Shown: one piece after another, positions 17,596-27,648 of the stretch
Layout of the letters: every line of letters begins with the position of its first letter
How positions within the stretch are numbered: the first letter of the stretch is position 1
From: Alienimonas californiensis
GTDB taxonomy: Bacteria > Planctomycetota > Planctomycetia > Planctomycetales > Planctomycetaceae
DNA length: 64,000 nucleotides
Direction: 5' to 3'
NCBI RefSeq assembly: GCF_007743815.1
Contig: NZ_CP036265.1
Span: 1,390,501 to 1,454,500 of the forward strand
Notes under the pieces: model-generated
Databases searched by the model: none
The model's input: the letters and a program-made list of their open reading frames with translations, nothing else
What the model was told of the DNA's origin: nothing
Translations under genes and position numbers: made by a program

Positions 17596-18551
17596 CCTTC
17601 CCCCGCCTCCGCGGCCTCGTTCCGCCGCTGGTCACCCCGCTGCGCTCCTCGGAGGCCCGCACCTCCGCGGCGTCCGCCGGGCCGGACGAACTCGACCGCG
17701 ACGGCCTGGAACGGCTGATCGCCCACGTCGTCGCCGGCGGCGTGCACGGCGTCTTCGCCCTGGGCAGCAGCGGCGAGGGGCCGTCGCTGAGCCACCGGTT
17801 GCAGCGGGAAGTCGTGACCGCGACCTGCGAGTGCGTCGCGGCGGGGGAGCGCCGCGTGCCCGTGCTGATCGGCATCACGGATACCTCCGCGGAGGAGTCC
17901 CTCGCCCTCGCCCGACACGCCGCCGACTGCGGGGCGGACGCGGTCGTCCTCGCCCCGCCCTATTATTTCCCCGCCGGTCAAACGGAGTTGCGGCAGTATG
18001 TCGAACGGCTGGTCGCGGCGATCCCGCTGCCGACGATGCTGTATAACATGCCGTCGCTGACGAAGGTCGTCTTTGAAATTGAGACCGTGGAGGCCCTCGC
18101 CCGGTTGGACTCCGTCGTCGGCGTGAAGGACTCCGGCGGGGACCTGGATTATTTCGCCCGCCTGATCGACGTGAAGAACCGCGTGCGGCCGGATTGGAGC
18201 GTCTTGATTGGCCCGGAAAGCAAGCTGGTCGAAGCGGTGCGCCTCGGCGGGGACGGCGGCGTCTGCGGCGGGGCGAACGTCGTTCCCAGGCTGTTCGTGC
18301 GGCTGTACGACGCCGCGGTCGCCGGCGACGCGGCGGCCGTCGCCCGGTTGCAGGCCCAGGTCGAGCAGTTGGGCCGGATGTACGAGATCGGGAAATACGC
18401 CTCCCGCCACATTAAAGCGATGAAGTCGGCGTTGTCGTTGCGGGGGATCTGCGGCGACGCGCTGGCGGAGCCGTTCAATAAGTTCCTGCCGCCGGAGCGG
18501 GCGAAGGTCGCCGCAATTCTGGACGAATTGGACGAGGAACTGACCCGATGA
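17592..18551 (+). CDS. DapA/NanA-family aldolase or dehydratase
   Basis: A 319-residue class I Schiff-base TIM-barrel enzyme. The catalytic lysine is Lys179 in VVGVKDSGG; the tyrosine of LYNMPS and the GSSGEGPSLS phosphate-loop-like motif are present. The family includes dihydrodipicolinate synthase, N-acetylneuraminate lyase and 2-keto-3-deoxy-sugar-acid aldolases. Because it is wedged between a sugar symporter and a sugar kinase, a keto-deoxy-sugar aldolase role is more likely than lysine biosynthesis. The ATG at 17592 overlaps the preceding stop; its stop overlaps the kinase ATG. Confidence 0.9.
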   Translation: MTFPRLRGLVPPLVTPLRSSEARTSAASAGPDELDRDGLERLIAHVVAGGVHGVFALGSSGEGPSLSHRLQREVVTATCECVAAGERRVPVLIGITDTSAEESLALARHAADCGADAVVLAPPYYFPAGQTELRQYVERLVAAIPLPTMLYNMPSLTKVVFEIETVEALARLDSVVGVKDSGGDLDYFARLIDVKNRVRPDWSVLIGPESKLVEAVRLGGDGGVCGGANVVPRLFVRLYDAAVAGDAAAVARLQAQVEQLGRMYEIGKYASRHIKAMKSALSLRGICGDALAEPFNKFLPPERAKVAAILDELDEELTR

Positions 18552-20152
18552 CGGCCGTCGCGCTCGGACTGGATTTCGGCACCGAATCGGTGCGGGCCCT
18601 GCTGGCGGACGCCGCGGGGACCGAACGCGGCACGGCGGAGGCGGCCTACGAGCACGGCCAGATCCTGCGGTCGCTGCCAGGGTCGGACCGCCCGTTGCCG
18701 CCGCGGTTCGCTCTGCAATGCCCGCGGGATTGGCTGGACGCCGCCGCGGTCGCCGTGCGGGCCGCGCTCGCCGAGGCGGGGCTCGACCCGCGGGAGGTCG
18801 TCGGCGTGGGCGTGGACTTCACCAGTTGCACGATGCTGCCGACGACCGCCGACGGCACGCCGCTGTGCGAACTCCCTCGCTTCGCCGACCAACCGCACGC
18901 CTGGCCGAAGCTGTGGAAGCACCACGGGGCGGTGGAGCAGACGGCCCGCATGAACCGCATCGCGACGGAGCGGGACGAGCCGTTCCTCAAACGCTACGGC
19001 GGGATTATCGGCCTGGAATGGCTGCAGCCGAAGATGCTGGAGGCGATCGAGGACGCCCCGGAGGTCGCCGCCGCCGCGGACGTCTGGCTGGAGGGCGGCG
19101 ACTGGTTCGTCTGGCAGCTCGTCGGCGGACCGGCGGAGGAGTTGCCGCGGTCCACCTGTCAGGCGGGTTATAAAGCGCTGTGGTCGGCGACGGAGGGTTA
19201 TCCGAGCGACGCCTACTTCGCCGCCGTCCACCCCGGGCTCGCGGAGGCGGTGCGGACGAAGCTGCCGGGTCGCAAGCTGGCCCCGGGGCAGGTCGCCGGG
19301 CGACTGACCGAGCAGCGGGCGGCGGCGCTGGGGCTGCCGGCGGGCATTGCGGTGTCGGCGGCGGTGATCGACGCCCACGCGGCGGTCCCCGGCGTCGGCG
19401 CCGCCGGGCCGGGGGCGTTGGTGATGGTGATGGGCACGAGCAGTTGCCACATGCTCAACGCGACCGAGGAACGCTTCGTCCCCGGGCTGGCCGGCGTCGT
19501 GGAGGGCGGCATCCTGCCGGACCTGTTCGGTTACGAAACCGGACAGGCGGCGGTCGGCGACGCCTTCGACTGGCTGCGGACGCTGCTCGGGCAGGATTCG
19601 TTCGAGGCGATGGCGGCCGCGGCCGCCGAACTGCCGCCGGGCGCCGAGGGGGTGCGGTGCCTGGACTGGTTCAACGGGTGTCGCACGCCGCTGATGGACG
19701 GGGCGCTGCGGGGGACGTTCTCCGGGCTCTCGCTGCACGCCGGGCCGGGGCATCTTTATCGGGCGCTGTCGGAAGCCTCCGCCTGCGGGCTGCGGTGGAT
19801 CGTGGAACTGCTGCGGGAAGGCGGCGTGCCGATCGACCGGCTGATCGCCGCCGGCGGGCTGCCCCATCACAACCGCGCGCTGGTTCAGGTCTACGCCGAC
19901 GTGCTGGGCGAGCCGATCGACGTGCACCCCGCCCGGCAGGCGCCGGCGCTGGGGGCGGCGATCCTGGGGATGGTCGCCGCCGGCCGGTTCGACACCGTCG
20001 CCGCCACGATCGAGGCGATGGCCGCCCCCGTCCCCGCCGAGGCCCGCGTCGAACCGGACCCCCACGCCGCGGCGCTTTATCAATCCGTCTACGCCGACTA
20101 CCGCCGCCTCGCCGAGACGTTCGCCCCGACCGCCGCCCGGCAGACCTCATGA
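18548..20152 (+). CDS. FGGY-family sugar kinase, ribulokinase-like
   Basis: A 534-residue ATP-dependent carbohydrate kinase. The N-terminal phosphate-1 motif is LGLDFGTESVRALLAD. The phrases GVDFTSCTMLPTTADGTPL, WKHHGA and YGGIIGLEWLQPKMLE are typical of ribulokinase (AraB-like) enzymes. A C-terminal ATPase-core motif GLPHHNRALVQVYADVLG is also present. Ribulokinases phosphorylate L- or D-ribulose and related ketoses, so the substrate here would be the ketose made by the isomerase-like gene of the same operon. Start and stop overlap both neighbours by four bases. Confidence 0.92.
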   Translation: MTAVALGLDFGTESVRALLADAAGTERGTAEAAYEHGQILRSLPGSDRPLPPRFALQCPRDWLDAAAVAVRAALAEAGLDPREVVGVGVDFTSCTMLPTTADGTPLCELPRFADQPHAWPKLWKHHGAVEQTARMNRIATERDEPFLKRYGGIIGLEWLQPKMLEAIEDAPEVAAAADVWLEGGDWFVWQLVGGPAEELPRSTCQAGYKALWSATEGYPSDAYFAAVHPGLAEAVRTKLPGRKLAPGQVAGRLTEQRAAALGLPAGIAVSAAVIDAHAAVPGVGAAGPGALVMVMGTSSCHMLNATEERFVPGLAGVVEGGILPDLFGYETGQAAVGDAFDWLRTLLGQDSFEAMAAAAAELPPGAEGVRCLDWFNGCRTPLMDGALRGTFSGLSLHAGPGHLYRALSEASACGLRWIVELLREGGVPIDRLIAAGGLPHHNRALVQVYADVLGEPIDVHPARQAPALGAAILGMVAAGRFDTVAATIEAMAAPVPAEARVEPDPHAAALYQSVYADYRRLAETFAPTAARQTS

Positions 20153-21660
20153 CGAACGCCGCCCCGCTCGCCCTGTTCCTGCTCGCCGTCCTGCCGGTCG
20201 CGGCGTCGGCCGCCGGCCCCGAACCCGGCGCCGGCGGGCGGCCGAACGTGCTGTTCGTGCTGGCGGACGATCTGGGTTGGCGGGACCTCGGCTGCTACGG
20301 CGGGCCGTTCGAGACCCCGGCGCTGGACCGGCTCGCCGCTCAGGGCGTGCGATTCACGCAGGCGTACGCCCCGGCGCCGATCTGCTCGGCCAGCCGGGCC
20401 GCAATTCTCACCGGCCGCTCGCCGGCCCGGTTGAACTTCACCTTCGTCACGAAGCCGGAGCCCGGCCGGCAATCGATCCCCGGGATGCCGCTGCGGACCC
20501 CGCTGTTCACGCTGCATTTACCGCTGGAAGAAGTCACGACCGCGGAGGTCCTCGCCGCCGCCGGGTACGACACGGCGTTCTTCGGGAAATGGCATCTGAA
20601 CCCGCACCACAAGCGGTACCTCGGCTGGCATCCGGAGTTCGGCCCGCCGCGGCAGGGGTTCACGACCGCCGTCGAGGACTTCGGCGGCCACCCCTATAAT
20701 TCCGGCCGGCCGGCGGGGCCGACGCCGCCGGGGACCTTCCCCGACGACTCCCTCACCGACCGGGCCGTCGAGTTCCTGACGAACCGCCCGGCGGACGCGG
20801 CGCCGTTTTATCTGCACGTCAGTCACTTCTACGTCCACACGCCGGTCGACCCCCGAGCCGAGTGGGCCGTCGAGGAGGCCCGCGGGGAGCCGGGCGTGGG
20901 CGGGAACCCCCGCCGGGCCCGCTACGCGGCGTTTGTGCAGACATTGGACCACCATGTCGGCCGGTTGCTGACGGCGCTGGAGGCCTCCGGGCACGCGGAG
21001 AACACGCTGGTGATCTTCTTCAGCGACAACGGCGGGCACCCGGAGTTCGCCCGGCAGGCGCCGCTGCGGGGGCACAAGTGGACGCTTTATGAAGGCGGCA
21101 TCCGCGTGCCGCTGATCGTCCGCGGCCCCGGCGTGCCGGCCGGGCGGACGGTGGACGAACCCGTGATCGGGACCGACCTGCTGCCGACGCTCGCCGATTA
21201 CGCCGGCGTCGATCTCGCCGACTCCCCGCTGCTCGCCGGCCGGCCGCTGGACGGGGTCTCGGTCCGCGGGCTGTTCGAGGCGGACCCCGCCGCGATCGCG
21301 ACGGCCCGGGATACGCCGCGGACGACGCTGTGGCACTTCCCCTATTACCACCCGGAAACGGGCGTCGCCTTCCCCACGGAGCCGGTCGGCTGGAACGACC
21401 CGTCGGCGCCGTTCGTGGGGCCGCACTCGGCGGTCCGCGTCGGCGACCGGAAGGCCGTGTACTTCTGGGAGGACAGTTCGCTGGCGCTGTACGACCTCGC
21501 CGCCGACCCCGCCGAACGCACCGACCTCGCCGCGGACGACCCCGCCCTCGCCGACCGCTGGAAACGCCGGCTGTTCGCGGCGCTGGACGCCGCCGGCGCC
21601 CGCCGCCCGGTCCCGGCCGACCCGACTCTCGTTGACCCGCCAAACCCGTCGTCGCCATGA
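20149..21660 (+). CDS. Type I sulfatase (formylglycine-dependent)
   Basis: A 503-residue exported sulfatase with a signal peptide (residues ~1-22). Metal-binding DD occurs in [16 protein letters not shown]. The modifiable cysteine is Cys79 in CSASR, where the commoner consensus is C-x-P-x-R; the alanine variant is tolerated in the family. GKWHL and FFSDNGGH supply further active-site residues. Formylglycine maturation would need an FGE or anSME enzyme, none of which is in the window. It probably removes sulfate from an extracytoplasmic sulfated sugar before import or breakdown. The ATG at 20149 overlaps the kinase stop; its own stop overlaps the next start. Confidence 0.93.
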   Translation: MTNAAPLALFLLAVLPVAASAAGPEPGAGGRPNVLFVLADDLGWRDLGCYGGPFETPALDRLAAQGVRFTQAYAPAPICSASRAAILTGRSPARLNFTFVTKPEPGRQSIPGMPLRTPLFTLHLPLEEVTTAEVLAAAGYDTAFFGKWHLNPHHKRYLGWHPEFGPPRQGFTTAVEDFGGHPYNSGRPAGPTPPGTFPDDSLTDRAVEFLTNRPADAAPFYLHVSHFYVHTPVDPRAEWAVEEARGEPGVGGNPRRARYAAFVQTLDHHVGRLLTALEASGHAENTLVIFFSDNGGHPEFARQAPLRGHKWTLYEGGIRVPLIVRGPGVPAGRTVDEPVIGTDLLPTLADYAGVDLADSPLLAGRPLDGVSVRGLFEADPAAIATARDTPRTTLWHFPYYHPETGVAFPTEPVGWNDPSAPFVGPHSAVRVGDRKAVYFWEDSSLALYDLAADPAERTDLAADDPALADRWKRRLFAALDAAGARRPVPADPTLVDPPNPSSP

Positions 21661-23255
21661 CCCGCACCGTGCAACTCGTCGCCTCCGGCGACCTGCGTGA
21701 ATCCGCCAACCGCGTCTGCTGGCCGGCCCAGCGGGAGATGGAGGCGGCGCTGTCCACGGCCGTCGAGCGGTGCGGCGCCCAGCTCCGCCGCGGCCACCAG
21801 GTCTCCGCAGACCGCGGGCACGGCTTCCTCGCCTCCCAAAAGGAGGGGATGGAGGTCTTTAAAACGCTCGACCCGGACGCCCCGCTGATCGTCGCGGAGG
21901 CGGTCTGGCAATATTCGCACCACGTCCTCGCCGGGCTGACGACCCACCGCGGGCCCATTTTAACCGTCGCGAACTGGTCCGGGCAGTGGCCGGGGCTGGT
22001 GGGCTTGTTGAACCTCAACGGCTCCCTGGCGAAGGCGGGCGTGAAGTACGATTCCCTGTGGAGCGAGACGTTCGAGGACGACTGGTTCGTGTCCCGGTTG
22101 AAGGCGTGGCTGGACGGCCGGCCGGTGGAACACGACCTGTCGCACGTCCGGCCATTTGATCCGGCCGAGGCGAACGAGAACGCCCTCCGCGTCGGCGAAG
22201 GGATCGCCGCGGACTTAATGCGAGACAAGGCGATCCTCGGCGTGTTCGACGAGGGCTGCATGGGGATGTTCAACGCGATCGTCCCCGATCATTTATTGAT
22301 GCCGTGCGGGGTCTTTAAAGAACGGCTCAGTCAGTCGGCCCTCTACTACGAGGCAAAGCAGGTCCCGGACGCGGAGGCCGACGCCGTGCGGCATTGGCTG
22401 GAGGACCGCGGGATGACCTTCCACACTGGGCCGAACCACGCCGAGGACCTGACGGACGGGCAGATCCGCGATCAGTGCCGGACCTACGTCGCCGCGGTGC
22501 GGATCGCCGACGACTTCGGCTGCGACGCGATCGGCATTCAATATCAACAGGGACTCAAAGACCTATTGCCCGCCAGCGATCTGGTCGAGGGGATGTTGAA
22601 CAACGCCGACCGCCCGCCGGTCCGCAGCCGCGGCGGGGGGCGGGTTCTCTATGAGGGTCGCCCGCTGACGCACTTTAATGAGGTCGACGAATGCGCCGGC
22701 CTGGACGGGTTGCTGACCGAGCGGGTGCACCGGGCGCTGGGCCAGCCGACGGAGAACACGCTGCACGACCTGCGGTGGTCGGACCGGGACGCCAGCGACA
22801 CGGTCGACGGGGAGGTGTGGGTGTTGGAAATCAGCGGCGCCGCCCCGCCGGCCCACTTCGAGGGCGGCTGGGCCGGGGCGGAGGGGTTCCGGCAACCGGC
22901 GATGTATTTTCCCAACGGCGGCAGCACGGTGCGGGGCGTTTCGAAGGCCGGGCCGGTGGTCTGGTCGCGGGTTTTCGTGGAGGACGACCGCCTGCACATG
23001 GACCTCGGTCGGGCCGACGCCGTCGCGCTGCCGCGGGAGGAGACGGAACGCCGCTGGGCGGCGACCACCCCGCAGTGGCCGATCATGCACGCGATCTTCC
23101 GCGGGGTGAGCCGGGACCAGATGATGGCCCGCCACCGCTCGAACCACGTCCAGGTCGCCTACGCCGCGGACGAGGCCGCGGCGAACGAGGCCCTGTTCGC
23201 CAAAGCCGCCGCCGCCGCCGCGCTCGGCCTGACGGTCTGCCTGTGCGGGGGGTAG
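21657..23255 (+). CDS. L-fucose/L-arabinose-isomerase-like protein
   Basis: A 532-residue protein resembling the FucI/AraA isomerase superfamily. Family-like segments include an N-terminal Rossmann-type half with [16 protein letters not shown] and [20 protein letters not shown], an acidic metal-site candidate in [18 protein letters not shown], and [21 protein letters not shown]. Enzymes of this fold interconvert aldoses and ketoses with a divalent metal. As last gene of the operon it would supply the ketose for the FGGY kinase. The exact sugar (fucose, rhamnose or arabinose type) is not determinable, and a non-classical reaction is possible because the protein departs from canonical FucI. Confidence 0.78.
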   Translation: MTRTVQLVASGDLRESANRVCWPAQREMEAALSTAVERCGAQLRRGHQVSADRGHGFLASQKEGMEVFKTLDPDAPLIVAEAVWQYSHHVLAGLTTHRGPILTVANWSGQWPGLVGLLNLNGSLAKAGVKYDSLWSETFEDDWFVSRLKAWLDGRPVEHDLSHVRPFDPAEANENALRVGEGIAADLMRDKAILGVFDEGCMGMFNAIVPDHLLMPCGVFKERLSQSALYYEAKQVPDAEADAVRHWLEDRGMTFHTGPNHAEDLTDGQIRDQCRTYVAAVRIADDFGCDAIGIQYQQGLKDLLPASDLVEGMLNNADRPPVRSRGGGRVLYEGRPLTHFNEVDECAGLDGLLTERVHRALGQPTENTLHDLRWSDRDASDTVDGEVWVLEISGAAPPAHFEGGWAGAEGFRQPAMYFPNGGSTVRGVSKAGPVVWSRVFVEDDRLHMDLGRADAVALPREETERRWAATTPQWPIMHAIFRGVSRDQMMARHRSNHVQVAYAADEAAANEALFAKAAAAAALGLTVCLCGG

Positions 23256-23327
23256 GCGGCGGGATTGACGCGTCTCGGGCCGCCGCGCTATCCTGCACAC
23301 GCCTTGCATTTGAGGAGCGAGCCCCCG

Positions 23328-23801
23328 TTGTCCCGCGTGCTGTGCCGACTGCCGGCGATCGTCGCCGCGGCCGCCTATCTGGCGGCGGCGGTCGGGGGGA
23401 CCGGGCTGCACGCGCTGGTCGAGGCCGGTCACGCCGGCTGCGGACATTCGCACTGCGAGCACGTGGCGTTCGTCCCCGAGGACGACGCGGTCGGCGAACC
23501 CCCGCCGCCCGCCGCGAACTGCTGCGGGCATGACCACGCCGCGCACGATCGCCTTCCGGCTCGACACGCCGGGAACCCAACGGAGCCGGAGGGCTCGGAG
23601 CGGGACGCGCCCGCGGAGCCGCACGATCCGCATCACTGTGCGGTCTGCCAGTTCCTGGCGATGGGCCAGCAACCCGCCGAGGCCCCGCGGCCGGTGGACG
23701 CCGCGGGGGCGATCCCCGGCGCCGCCGTCGACGCGGCTCCGTCGATCGCCCGGACGTTCTTTCTGACGAAGCGGGTCCGGGGACCGCCGGCGACGGTCTG
23801 A
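23328..23801 (+). CDS. Small His/Cys-rich exported protein
   Basis: A 157-residue protein of unknown function. The TTG at 23328 is chosen because AGGAG lies about 11 bases upstream and the first ~25 residues form a signal peptide (LPAIVAAAAYLAAAVGG). The mature part is rich in His and Cys: GCGHSHCEH, NCCGHDHAAHD and HHCAVCQFLAMG. Such clusters suggest binding of a soft or borderline metal such as Zn, Cu or Ni. The CxxC-QF segment resembles small planctomycete DUF2946-like proteins, but I would not assign a family. It is separated from the sugar operon by ~70 bases and may be independent. Confidence 0.6.
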   Translation: MSRVLCRLPAIVAAAAYLAAAVGGTGLHALVEAGHAGCGHSHCEHVAFVPEDDAVGEPPPPAANCCGHDHAAHDRLPARHAGNPTEPEGSERDAPAEPHDPHHCAVCQFLAMGQQPAEAPRPVDAAGAIPGAAVDAAPSIARTFFLTKRVRGPPATV

Positions 23802-23996
23802 CCGCGTTCCCGCGTTCGTCCCGCCCCCTGCTGCGCCCCGAGAATCCGGGGCGACCGGCGTCGGGGCGGGGGCGTGCGGCGTGCGGTCCCGTGACCCCGT
23901 CCCCGCCCCCCGTTGTCCACGGGCCGGGCCGCCGGCTGCGGCTTCTCACGGGAGAAGTTGCGGGCGGTTCGCCGGTCCGCGGGCGGACGTTCTCCC

Positions 23997-25307
23997 ATGC
24001 CTTTCGCCCCCCCGGCGGACGGCGGCGCCCTGCCCGGCGTCGTCGGTCCCCGTCGGGCGGTCGCGTGCCTCACGCGGCTGCTCCATCACGATTTCTGCCC
24101 CGGCCAGAACGGCTGGGCCTACAAACTGAAGCACCCGCTGTGGGCGGTCGCGGCGGCGACCGTCGCGGCGGCGCTGGTCGGCGTGTCTCTGAACGCTGCG
24201 GCGCTGTGGGTCGCCGCGGCACTGGCGGTCGGCGGGGCCGCGGGCGTCGTTTGGCCGTGGGTCGCCGCCCGCGGGCTGCGGTGCACGATCGAGTTCGACG
24301 GCCGCCGGGGCCGGGAGGGCACGCCGGCGACGGTCGTGCTACGGGTGACGAACCGCCTGCCGCTGCCCGCGTGGGGGCTGTCGGTCGCGGAGGGCTTCGG
24401 GTCGAAAGAGCACGCGGACGGGGCGAGCGGGAACGGGTCCGCCGACCTCACGCTGGACCGCGTGCCCGGCTGGGCGACGGTCGAGTACCGCTGGACGTTC
24501 ACCCCGACGCGGCGGGGCGTCCTCCCGCTGGCCCCGCCGCGGCTGGCGACGGCATTCCCGTTCGGCCTGTGGAGCGCCGCGATCCCCGCGGAGGTGACGC
24601 GGCGGCTGGTCGTCTGGCCCCGCGGCCCCGCCGCCGGCGACGTGCCGGAGGCCGACGCCCCGCACCCCTCCGACGACCGCCTCTCCGACCGCGACCCCGG
24701 CGAGTTCGGCGACCTGCTCGGCACGCGGGCCTTCCGGGAGGGGGATTCGCTCCGCCGGGTGCACTGGGCTCAAACCGCCCGGCACCGCCGCCTGATCGTC
24801 TGCGAACGGCAGGCCGGCCGCACCGCGACCGTGCGGCTGCGGGCGGATCTCGCGGCGTCCTCCTTCGTCGAGTTCGGCACGAAGCCGGCCGAGGCCGAGG
24901 AAGCCGTCGAGGCGGCGGTGCGGGTCGTCGCCGGGCTGTGCGAATCACTGGTGCGGTTGGGGGCGACGGTGGAGTGCCGGTTGAACGGCGCGACGCACCG
25001 CCTCGGCGGCGACCCGGCGGCGCTGCGGAGCCTGCTGGACGCCCTCGCCGCGGTGCCGCGGGGCGGGTACGCCGCGCCCCCCGACGCCGGCCGGACGGGC
25101 GGCGGGGGCCTTGGCGGGGTGGTCGTCACCGGACCGAGCGGCGTCGAGGAGCGGGGCGAACGGGTGGTGCGGGTCGGCGGCCGGCGTTCGAGCGACGCGG
25201 AGGCCGCCCCGCCCTGTTCCCGGCGGTCGGCGGCGTGGGTGACGGTCGTTCCGGGCCAGGAAAGCCGGTTCGCGGCGGACTGGCGGAGGGCCTGTCGTGC
25301 GGCTTGA
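23997..25307 (+). CDS. DUF58 domain protein
   Basis: A 436-residue membrane-anchored protein with two hydrophobic helices (residues ~45-85) followed by a beta-rich domain. The DUF58 signature REGDSLRRVHWAQTARHRRL lies near residues 247-266. DUF58 proteins (von Willebrand-factor-like) are usually encoded with a MoxR ATPase and a transglutaminase, exactly as here, and are thought to act with the MoxR AAA+ protein in maturation or envelope processes. The ATG at 23997 is preferred to an upstream in-frame ATG at 23913. It overlaps the transglutaminase start by 11 bases. Confidence 0.88.
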   Translation: MPFAPPADGGALPGVVGPRRAVACLTRLLHHDFCPGQNGWAYKLKHPLWAVAAATVAAALVGVSLNAAALWVAAALAVGGAAGVVWPWVAARGLRCTIEFDGRRGREGTPATVVLRVTNRLPLPAWGLSVAEGFGSKEHADGASGNGSADLTLDRVPGWATVEYRWTFTPTRRGVLPLAPPRLATAFPFGLWSAAIPAEVTRRLVVWPRGPAAGDVPEADAPHPSDDRLSDRDPGEFGDLLGTRAFREGDSLRRVHWAQTARHRRLIVCERQAGRTATVRLRADLAASSFVEFGTKPAEAEEAVEAAVRVVAGLCESLVRLGATVECRLNGATHRLGGDPAALRSLLDALAAVPRGGYAAPPDAGRTGGGGLGGVVVTGPSGVEERGERVVRVGGRRSSDAEAAPPCSRRSAAWVTVVPGQESRFAADWRRACRAA

Positions 25308-27648
25308 ACCGACCTCTCGGACGGTCCGTCCCCTCGGTTCGTCGCGCCTGCGTGCCCCGGCGGCGAGCGGCGGGGCGGCGGCGACCTCGCTGCGGCTCGC
25401 GGCCCTGACGGGCGCGATCGCGGCGTCGGCGGTTGTCTCCTTGGCGGCGGCGAACGGGGAGCGGGCGCCGCTGGCGGTGGGACTGGAGATCGCCGTGACG
25501 GCCCTCCTCACGCTGGTTGCGGCGGCGGTCGCGGCCCGGTTCGTCTCGACCGGCCGCACGCTCCCGCTGTGGGGGCTGGGGTTGGTCGCGGCCTCGGTCG
25601 CGGCGGAGCCGGCGCTGCGGGCCTTCGGGGTCGGACGGGCGGTGGAGATCGTGCTGCTGGACGGCCTGCGGGTCGCGGCGCTGGCCTGTGCGGCGTGCGG
25701 GCGTTTGGCGGGGCCGAACGCGATGTCGCGGCTGCTGGCGCTGTTCGCGGCCCTATTCGCGGCGGGGCTGCCGCTGGGTCCGGCGGCCTCCCCGGGGGGG
25801 ATCCGGGCGGCGTTGCTGGCGTTCGCCGCGGCGGCGGCCTGGGGGGCGGCGGCGGCCTATTGGGGCGGGCTGCGGGGCCGGGTGAGCGTGGCCGACCCGG
25901 GCCGCGGCCGGTGGGCCGCGCACGGGCTGATCGCCGGCCTCGTGTTGCTCACGCTGGCCGTGGGCGGCGGGGGGGCGGCCGCGGGGCGGGCCGGCTTCCT
26001 GTCCACCTCCGGCGGGTCCGGCTCGGACGCGACCGACCCCTTCGCCCGGGACGGCGTGGGCAACGGCGAGCGGCTCGTGGCCGGGACCGAGGACATCCGC
26101 TCCTTCGCCCCGATCGACGACGCCCCCTTCCTGGAAGACGAACGCCCCAGCCTGTTCGACGCCTACGACGACACCTACCAGGCGCCCTTCAAACCCGGCG
26201 AGAACGAACGCTCGCAGGCCCTCTCCCGGGAGCAGGTCGCCGAGAGCCGCCGCAAGGACATGACCGTCGCCGGCCGGCCGTCGGCGGGCGACTTCTCGAC
26301 CTGCCGCCAGCCCTCGCCGACGTCCGGGCGGACGCCGGGCGAGAAACCCTCGCCGGCGCTGCTGTTCGTCTCCGGCCGGGTTCCGGTGCACCTGCGGTTG
26401 GCGACCTACGGCACGTTCGACGGCGAAAGCTGGCGGCGGGAGCCGGCCCCGGCGGAGCGTGAACTGCACGCCGCGGAGATCGACGGCCGCACCTGGGTCG
26501 GCCCGGAGCCGAGCGCCGCCTGGGCGAACCTGTTCCGCGGCGCCGACGCCCACGCGTTGAAGGTGGTGAACCTGTCCGGCCCGGCGCTGCCCTGCCCGCC
26601 GAACGCGACGGGGGTCTGCATCGCGGACGTGACCCGGGCCGACCTGTTCGCCCTCGCGGCCCCGGACGTGATCCGGCTGGACCGCTCGACGGTCCCCCCG
26701 CTGACGGTCGTGCACGCCGCCAGCCGTCGGCTCGACCCGGCCGCGCTGGACGATCCCCTGCTGTTCCTCACCCTGCCGAGCGGCTGCACGGAGGTGCCCG
26801 AGGCGCTGCGGGAGCCGCTGTCCGAACTGGCCGCCGAGTGGACCGCCGGGCGGAGTCGGGGCTGGGACGAGGTAACGGCGGTCCGCGATCGGCTGCGGAG
26901 CGACTACACGCTCGACCCCGCCGTCGGCGACCCGGAGACGGGTTCGCCCACGCTGCACTTCCTGCGGGAGGCGAAGCGGGGCCGGGCCTACCAGTTCGCC
27001 ACGGCCTGCTGCCTGTCGCTGCGCTGCCGGGGGTACGCGACCCGGCTGGTCGGCGGGTTCTACGCCGACGCGGAGAACTACGACCGCACGCTGGGGCACA
27101 CCGTCGTCTCGAAGGAGGACGTGCACGTCTGGTGCGAGGTCGCCGTCGCCCCGGGGGTGTGGGCGACGGTCGACCCGTCGCCCGGCTACGACCCGCTCGG
27201 CCCGCCGCCGACGTGGCGGGACCGGGCCGCGGCAGTCTTCGCGGCGGGTGCGAAACTCGTCGTTCAGAACTCGGCGGCGTCGGCGGTTTGCCTGCTGGCC
27301 GTGTGCGGGGCGGGGCTCTTCCGGCGGCGGATCGCCGACGCGGGGGACATGCTCGGTTGGCAGTTGGCCCGGCTGTGGCGGGGCGAACGGGACGCGGTCG
27401 TCGCGGCGGTGCGGGTGCTGGACCGGCGGTGCCGCCGGTTCGGGCCGGCCCGGCCGCCGGGGCTGTCGCCGCCCCGGCACTTCGCGGCCCTGCCCGGGGC
27501 GGCCCCGTTCGCCGACGCCGCCACCCGGGCGCTGTTCGCCCCGGCGCTGTCCCCGGGCGACCTCTCCCTGGCCGCTGCGGCGGTGCGGGGCTCGGCCGTC
27601 CAAGTCACCCGCGAAACCGCAAGCGTCCGTTCGGGAGAGGAACGATGA
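25297..27648 (+). CDS. Transglutaminase-domain membrane protein
   Basis: A 783-residue protein with roughly seven N-terminal hydrophobic segments (residues ~25-240), a soluble extracytoplasmic region, and a transglutaminase-like domain near residues 520-640. The catalytic triad candidates are Cys571/Cys572 (ATACCLSLRCRGY), His610 (DVHVWCEV) and Asp626 (VDPSPGYDP). A further membrane helix near residue 665 is followed by a cytoplasmic tail. The GTG at 25297 overlaps the DUF58 gene; the stop overlaps the MoxR ATG. Family members are transglutaminases or cysteine proteases of unknown substrate, functionally linked to DUF58/MoxR. Confidence 0.88.
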   Translation: MRLEPTSRTVRPLGSSRLRAPAASGGAAATSLRLAALTGAIAASAVVSLAAANGERAPLAVGLEIAVTALLTLVAAAVAARFVSTGRTLPLWGLGLVAASVAAEPALRAFGVGRAVEIVLLDGLRVAALACAACGRLAGPNAMSRLLALFAALFAAGLPLGPAASPGGIRAALLAFAAAAAWGAAAAYWGGLRGRVSVADPGRGRWAAHGLIAGLVLLTLAVGGGGAAAGRAGFLSTSGGSGSDATDPFARDGVGNGERLVAGTEDIRSFAPIDDAPFLEDERPSLFDAYDDTYQAPFKPGENERSQALSREQVAESRRKDMTVAGRPSAGDFSTCRQPSPTSGRTPGEKPSPALLFVSGRVPVHLRLATYGTFDGESWRREPAPAERELHAAEIDGRTWVGPEPSAAWANLFRGADAHALKVVNLSGPALPCPPNATGVCIADVTRADLFALAAPDVIRLDRSTVPPLTVVHAASRRLDPAALDDPLLFLTLPSGCTEVPEALREPLSELAAEWTAGRSRGWDEVTAVRDRLRSDYTLDPAVGDPETGSPTLHFLREAKRGRAYQFATACCLSLRCRGYATRLVGGFYADAENYDRTLGHTVVSKEDVHVWCEVAVAPGVWATVDPSPGYDPLGPPPTWRDRAAAVFAAGAKLVVQNSAASAVCLLAVCGAGLFRRRIADAGDMLGWQLARLWRGERDAVVAAVRVLDRRCRRFGPARPPGLSPPRHFAALPGAAPFADAATRALFAPALSPGDLSLAAAAVRGSAVQVTRETASVRSGEER

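Noticed and set aside
17592..18551. Lysine-biosynthetic dapA
   Set aside because: The gene is translationally coupled to a sugar symporter, kinase, sulfatase and isomerase, so a sugar-acid aldolase is more likely.
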